Part shown: one piece after another, positions 61,863 through 64,000 of the stretch | How the letters are laid out: each line of letters opens with the position of its first letter | How positions within the stretch are numbered: the first letter of the stretch is position 1 | Origin: Aphodovivens sp036306585 | Lineage (GTDB): Bacteria > Actinomycetota > Coriobacteriia > Coriobacteriales > Eggerthellaceae | Reading direction: 5' to 3' | Assembly: GCA_036306585.1 (NCBI GenBank) | Contig: JAXJZF010000002.1 | Coordinates: 62,001 to 126,000 of the forward strand | Length of the DNA: 64,000 nucleotides | Program-made: the position numbers and the translations under genes | The notes under the pieces: generated by a model | Databases searched by the model: none | The model's input: the letters and a program-made list of their open reading frames with translations, nothing else | Told to the model about the DNA's origin: nothing

Positions 61863-62882
61863 TCACCCCTCTTCCTTAGAACCCAGCTTGATGCGGGGAT
61901 CAAGATAGGCGTAGATGATGTCGACGATCAGGTTCATGATCACGAAGATCACCGCGATCAGGATGACGATGCCCTGGATAGCGGGGAAGTCGCTCTTTAG
62001 AACGCTGTCGACGGCGTACTTGCCGATGCCCGGCCAGCTGAACACGGTTTCGGTGAGCAGCGCGCCGCCCAAAAGGCTGCCGAACTGAAGGCCGATGACG
62101 GTGATGACCGGCAACATGGCGTTGCGCAGCGCGTGTTTGATGTAGACCGAACCCTTCGAGAGGCCTTTAGCTCGTGCGGTGCGCACGTAGTCGGCATTGA
62201 GCGTGTCGAGCATCGCCGAGCGGGTCATGCGCGTGATGATGGCCATCGAATACAGCGAGAGCGTGACTGTGGGCAGGATCAAGTGATACAGCGCATCGCC
62301 GAGCGCTTCGAAGTCTCCGCGTGCGATGGTGTCGATGATGTAGAACCCGGTCCCCCCGGTCGGCTGCAGCAACGGGTCGATACGGCCGCTGGAGGGTAGG
62401 ATGCCCAGGGTGCCGGAGAACAGTAGGATGAGAAGAATGCCTGACCAGAACACCGGCATCGAAATGCCAATGAGCGCGATGATCATGCTGATGTTGTCGG
62501 CCAGTTTGTTCTTCTTGACCGCCGCTAGCACGCCTAGCGCGATGCCGACGACGGACGCCACGATGATGGCGCAGACGGCCAGTTCCGCCGTGGCCGGGAA
62601 GCGTGCGGCGATCTCCTTGGTGATGGACGCATGCGTGTAGTACGATTCGCCCAGGTTGCCCTGCAGCGCGCCAACCAGAAAGTTGACGTATTGCAGCCAG
62701 ATGGGTTCATCCAGTCCGTTGTCGGCTCGCCATGCAGCCATTTGATCGGGCGTCGCGTGTTCGCCGAGCACGACCGGTGCGGGGTCGGCGGCGAGGACGC
62801 GCGTGATCAAAAAGATGATGACGGTAACGCCGAGCAGGACAGGAATCACCAAAAGAATTCGTTTGATGATGTATTTGAGCAC
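61863..62882 (-). CDS. oppB: Oligopeptide ABC transporter permease OppB
   Basis: A 339-residue permease starting with GTG at 62882, with AAGAAGGGGG upstream. The N-terminal helix YIIKRILLVIPVLLGVTVII is the family start; five more helices follow, with the EAA loop segment GSVYIKHALRNAMLPVITVI (about 254-273) and LTETVFSWPGIGKY after it. Frames open upstream of 62882 lie in the oppA-oppB gap and are not supported. Confidence 0.92.
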   Translation of the reverse strand: MLKYIIKRILLVIPVLLGVTVIIFLITRVLAADPAPVVLGEHATPDQMAAWRADNGLDEPIWLQYVNFLVGALQGNLGESYYTHASITKEIAARFPATAELAVCAIIVASVVGIALGVLAAVKKNKLADNISMIIALIGISMPVFWSGILLILLFSGTLGILPSSGRIDPLLQPTGGTGFYIIDTIARGDFEALGDALYHLILPTVTLSLYSMAIITRMTRSAMLDTLNADYVRTARAKGLSKGSVYIKHALRNAMLPVITVIGLQFGSLLGGALLTETVFSWPGIGKYAVDSVLKSDFPAIQGIVILIAVIFVIMNLIVDIIYAYLDPRIKLGSKEEG

Positions 62883-63056
62883 AAAAGCCCCCTTCTTGCC
62901 TAGCCTGTTGTTCACAGGGGTGGGGAATAAGCGCCTTGCTTTCTCCCTTGCACTTTGCCCCGTCTTGCAAAGCGCAGACGGCTTTCCCTGCAGAACGCCA
63001 GTGGAGTAGTTTATCGCAACCAGGGCGATTAAGTCGAGAGAGCATATCGGACGGCG

Positions 63057-63119
63057 CGCTCCATGGGGAAAACGGCGGGATTGTCGGATAGGGGAGAATG
63101 CCGACTTCCCCATGGAGCG
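63057..63119 (-). repeat. 14-bp perfect inverted repeat with 35-base spacer
   Basis: CGCTCCATGGGGAA (63057-63070) and TTCCCCATGGAGCG (63106-63119). The spacer holds shorter complementary pieces (CGG/CCG), so a long stem-loop is likely. It is not followed by a T-run. Confidence 0.6.
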
Positions 63120-63152
63120 TTCCGCGAGATGCCTGCGACCCACCCGGTTAAA

Positions 63153-63189
63153 CGAAACCGGACCCGGTGGTGTTCCGAGTCCGGTTTCG
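63153..63189 (-). terminator. Terminator-like hairpin after oppA
   Basis: Perfect 11-bp arms CGAAACCGGAC (63153-63163) and GTCCGGTTTCG (63179-63189). On the minus strand it is followed by TTTAACC, a short U-tract, so partial read-through into oppB is plausible. Confidence 0.65.
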
Positions 63190-63249
63190 CCGCGGTGCGT
63201 CACCGACCAGTGTCACGCGGTCGCGACAATGCGCTTGCCTTGAAAAGGC

Positions 63250-64000
63250 TTACGCGTCCTTGGACACGCCCTTCATGAACACGACTCCCGTCGGATGGTA
63301 GTAGAAGTCATGCACCTTGGGGCTGTAGCCGCACAGGTTCTGAGAGTGAGAGATAAGCAGCCACGGCTGCTCCTCTGCCACCATTTCCTCGCACTGATGG
63401 TAGATGGCATCGCGCTCGTCGCCATCGGGCAGTGCCACGCCCTGTGCGATGAGGTCCTTGTACTCCTGGTTGTCCCAGCGAGCCACGTTCATGGACCAGT
63501 TGGAGTCGGCCAGCAGGTTCATGAAATTATCGGGGTCGCCGTTGTCGCCGGTCCAGCCGTAGAAGCAGATGTCGTACGGGTCGGTCTGGCACTTGGTCTT
63601 GTAGGTGGTCCAGTCGTACTCGGTGATGTTTACCGTCACGCCGACCTCCTGCAGGTAGCCCTGGATCAGACGAGCCAGCTCGGAGCCGCCCTTGGTGTTG
63701 TAGGGGCGAGAATTGGTGTAGGTCATGCAATCGAGCGAGGTGATGCCTTTGGCTGCCAGCGTCTCGCGTGCAGCATCGGGGTCATATTCGGTCTGTTTGA
63801 TGTCCTCGTCGTACGGGGCCATGAAGAGGGGCATGACGGAGTTTGCCACCGTAGCGTACTCGCCGTACACGGTCTGCACCAGCTCGGGCACGTTGACTGC
63901 CTGGGCGATGGCCTTGCGAACCTCCTTGTCGGTGCATACGCCGCTGTCGGTATTGAACGCCATGTAGTTGATGGTCATGCCGTCCTCGGCGAACAGCTCG
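63250..64000 (-). CDS. oppA: Oligopeptide-binding protein OppA, C-terminal part
   Basis: Partial: the frame is open to the window edge, so the signal peptide and N-terminal half lie outside. The 250 residues seen belong to the SBP_bac_5 family: INYMAFNTDSGVCTDKEVRKAIAQAV is the typical central segment (split; about 10-35), followed by DDAARETLAAKGI-like and ICFYGWTGDNGDPDNFMNLL (about 150-169), which is diagnostic. It captures peptides for OppBCDF. Confidence 0.9.
   Translation of the reverse strand, partial: ELFAEDGMTINYMAFNTDSGVCTDKEVRKAIAQAVNVPELVQTVYGEYATVANSVMPLFMAPYDEDIKQTEYDPDAARETLAAKGITSLDCMTYTNSRPYNTKGGSELARLIQGYLQEVGVTVNITEYDWTTYKTKCQTDPYDICFYGWTGDNGDPDNFMNLLADSNWSMNVARWDNQEYKDLIAQGVALPDGDERDAIYHQCEEMVAEEQPWLLISHSQNLCGYSPKVHDFYYHPTGVVFMKGVSKDA

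Larger units (their letters stand above)
62883..63249. other. oppA-oppB gap with two large inverted repeats
   Basis: 367 bases without a gene. It contains a terminator-like hairpin (63153-63189) right after oppA and a 14-bp perfect inverted repeat (63057-63119). Such structures between a binding-protein gene and its permease genes usually let the binding protein be made in excess. Confidence 0.6.

Noticed and set aside
62960..63000. GCGCAGACGG near 62970 as a third copy of the 52-bp repeat
   Set aside because: Only ten bases match and the flanks do not align; it can be chance.

Overview
The window is GC-rich chromosomal DNA with tightly packed genes, many four-base ATGA stop/start overlaps and clear Shine-Dalgarno sites. 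The gene set points to an anaerobic gut actinobacterium of the class Coriobacteriia, most likely Eggerthellaceae: a VaFE/SpaA surface protein with a class B sortase, an archaeal-type topoisomerase I, a tmk-holB-PSP1 block, CydDC, a high-molecular-weight rubredoxin, ThyX, and a FecBCD-type transporter next to a DUF364 protein. The species assignment is an inference from gene content, not from a marker gene. No phage, transposase, CRISPR array or rRNA was seen. There is one tRNA gene, tRNA-Thr(TGT).

Layout. 1-2.2 kb: the end of a molybdate/tungstate importer (modB, modC) and modD. 2.3-8.0 kb (minus): an operon of a small membrane protein, a 1451-residue VaFE-repeat surface protein and a class B sortase. 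8.4-19.2 kb: housekeeping and redox genes (zinc-ribbon protein, hydrolase, RNA methyltransferase, patatin, TcdA, TatD, FAD dehydrogenase, rubredoxin-flavoprotein, methyltransferase, ThyX, DUF1385 protein). 19.5-28.1 kb: cydDC, topoisomerase I, a formate/nitrite channel and malic enzyme. 28.2-34 kb: an uncharacterised metal-type import cluster (CmpB-like membrane protein, FecB/E/C-type ABC transporter, DUF364 protein, and a divergent THEP1-like NTPase). 34-43.7 kb: fused fumarase, tmk, holB, PSP1, pncB, DegV, a degenerate 6PGDH-like protein and a radical SAM protein. 43.8-51 kb: tRNA-Thr, an EAL-domain membrane protein with two envelope proteins, ahcY and a glycosyltransferase. 51.3-58.6 kb: comF, an amino-acid-type binding lipoprotein, a two-gene SufBC-type Fe-S system and an M16C peptidase. 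58.7-64 kb (minus): an opp peptide importer whose binding-protein gene runs off the end.

Three DNA-level observations stand out. A 52-bp sequence (41/52 identical, ungapped) occurs inside two unrelated genes, the DUF1385 gene and the fumarase gene, in opposite orientation and without breaking either frame; it looks like a small nomadic element that becomes a protein linker. A 21-bp AT-rich motif occurs three times around the metal cluster, twice before the permease and once in the divergent DUF364/NTPase promoter, which predicts one regulator for the whole set. The SufBC pair has a promoter with a perfect TTGACA box whose -10 box lies inside an 18-bp inverted repeat, the layout of a repressor operator.
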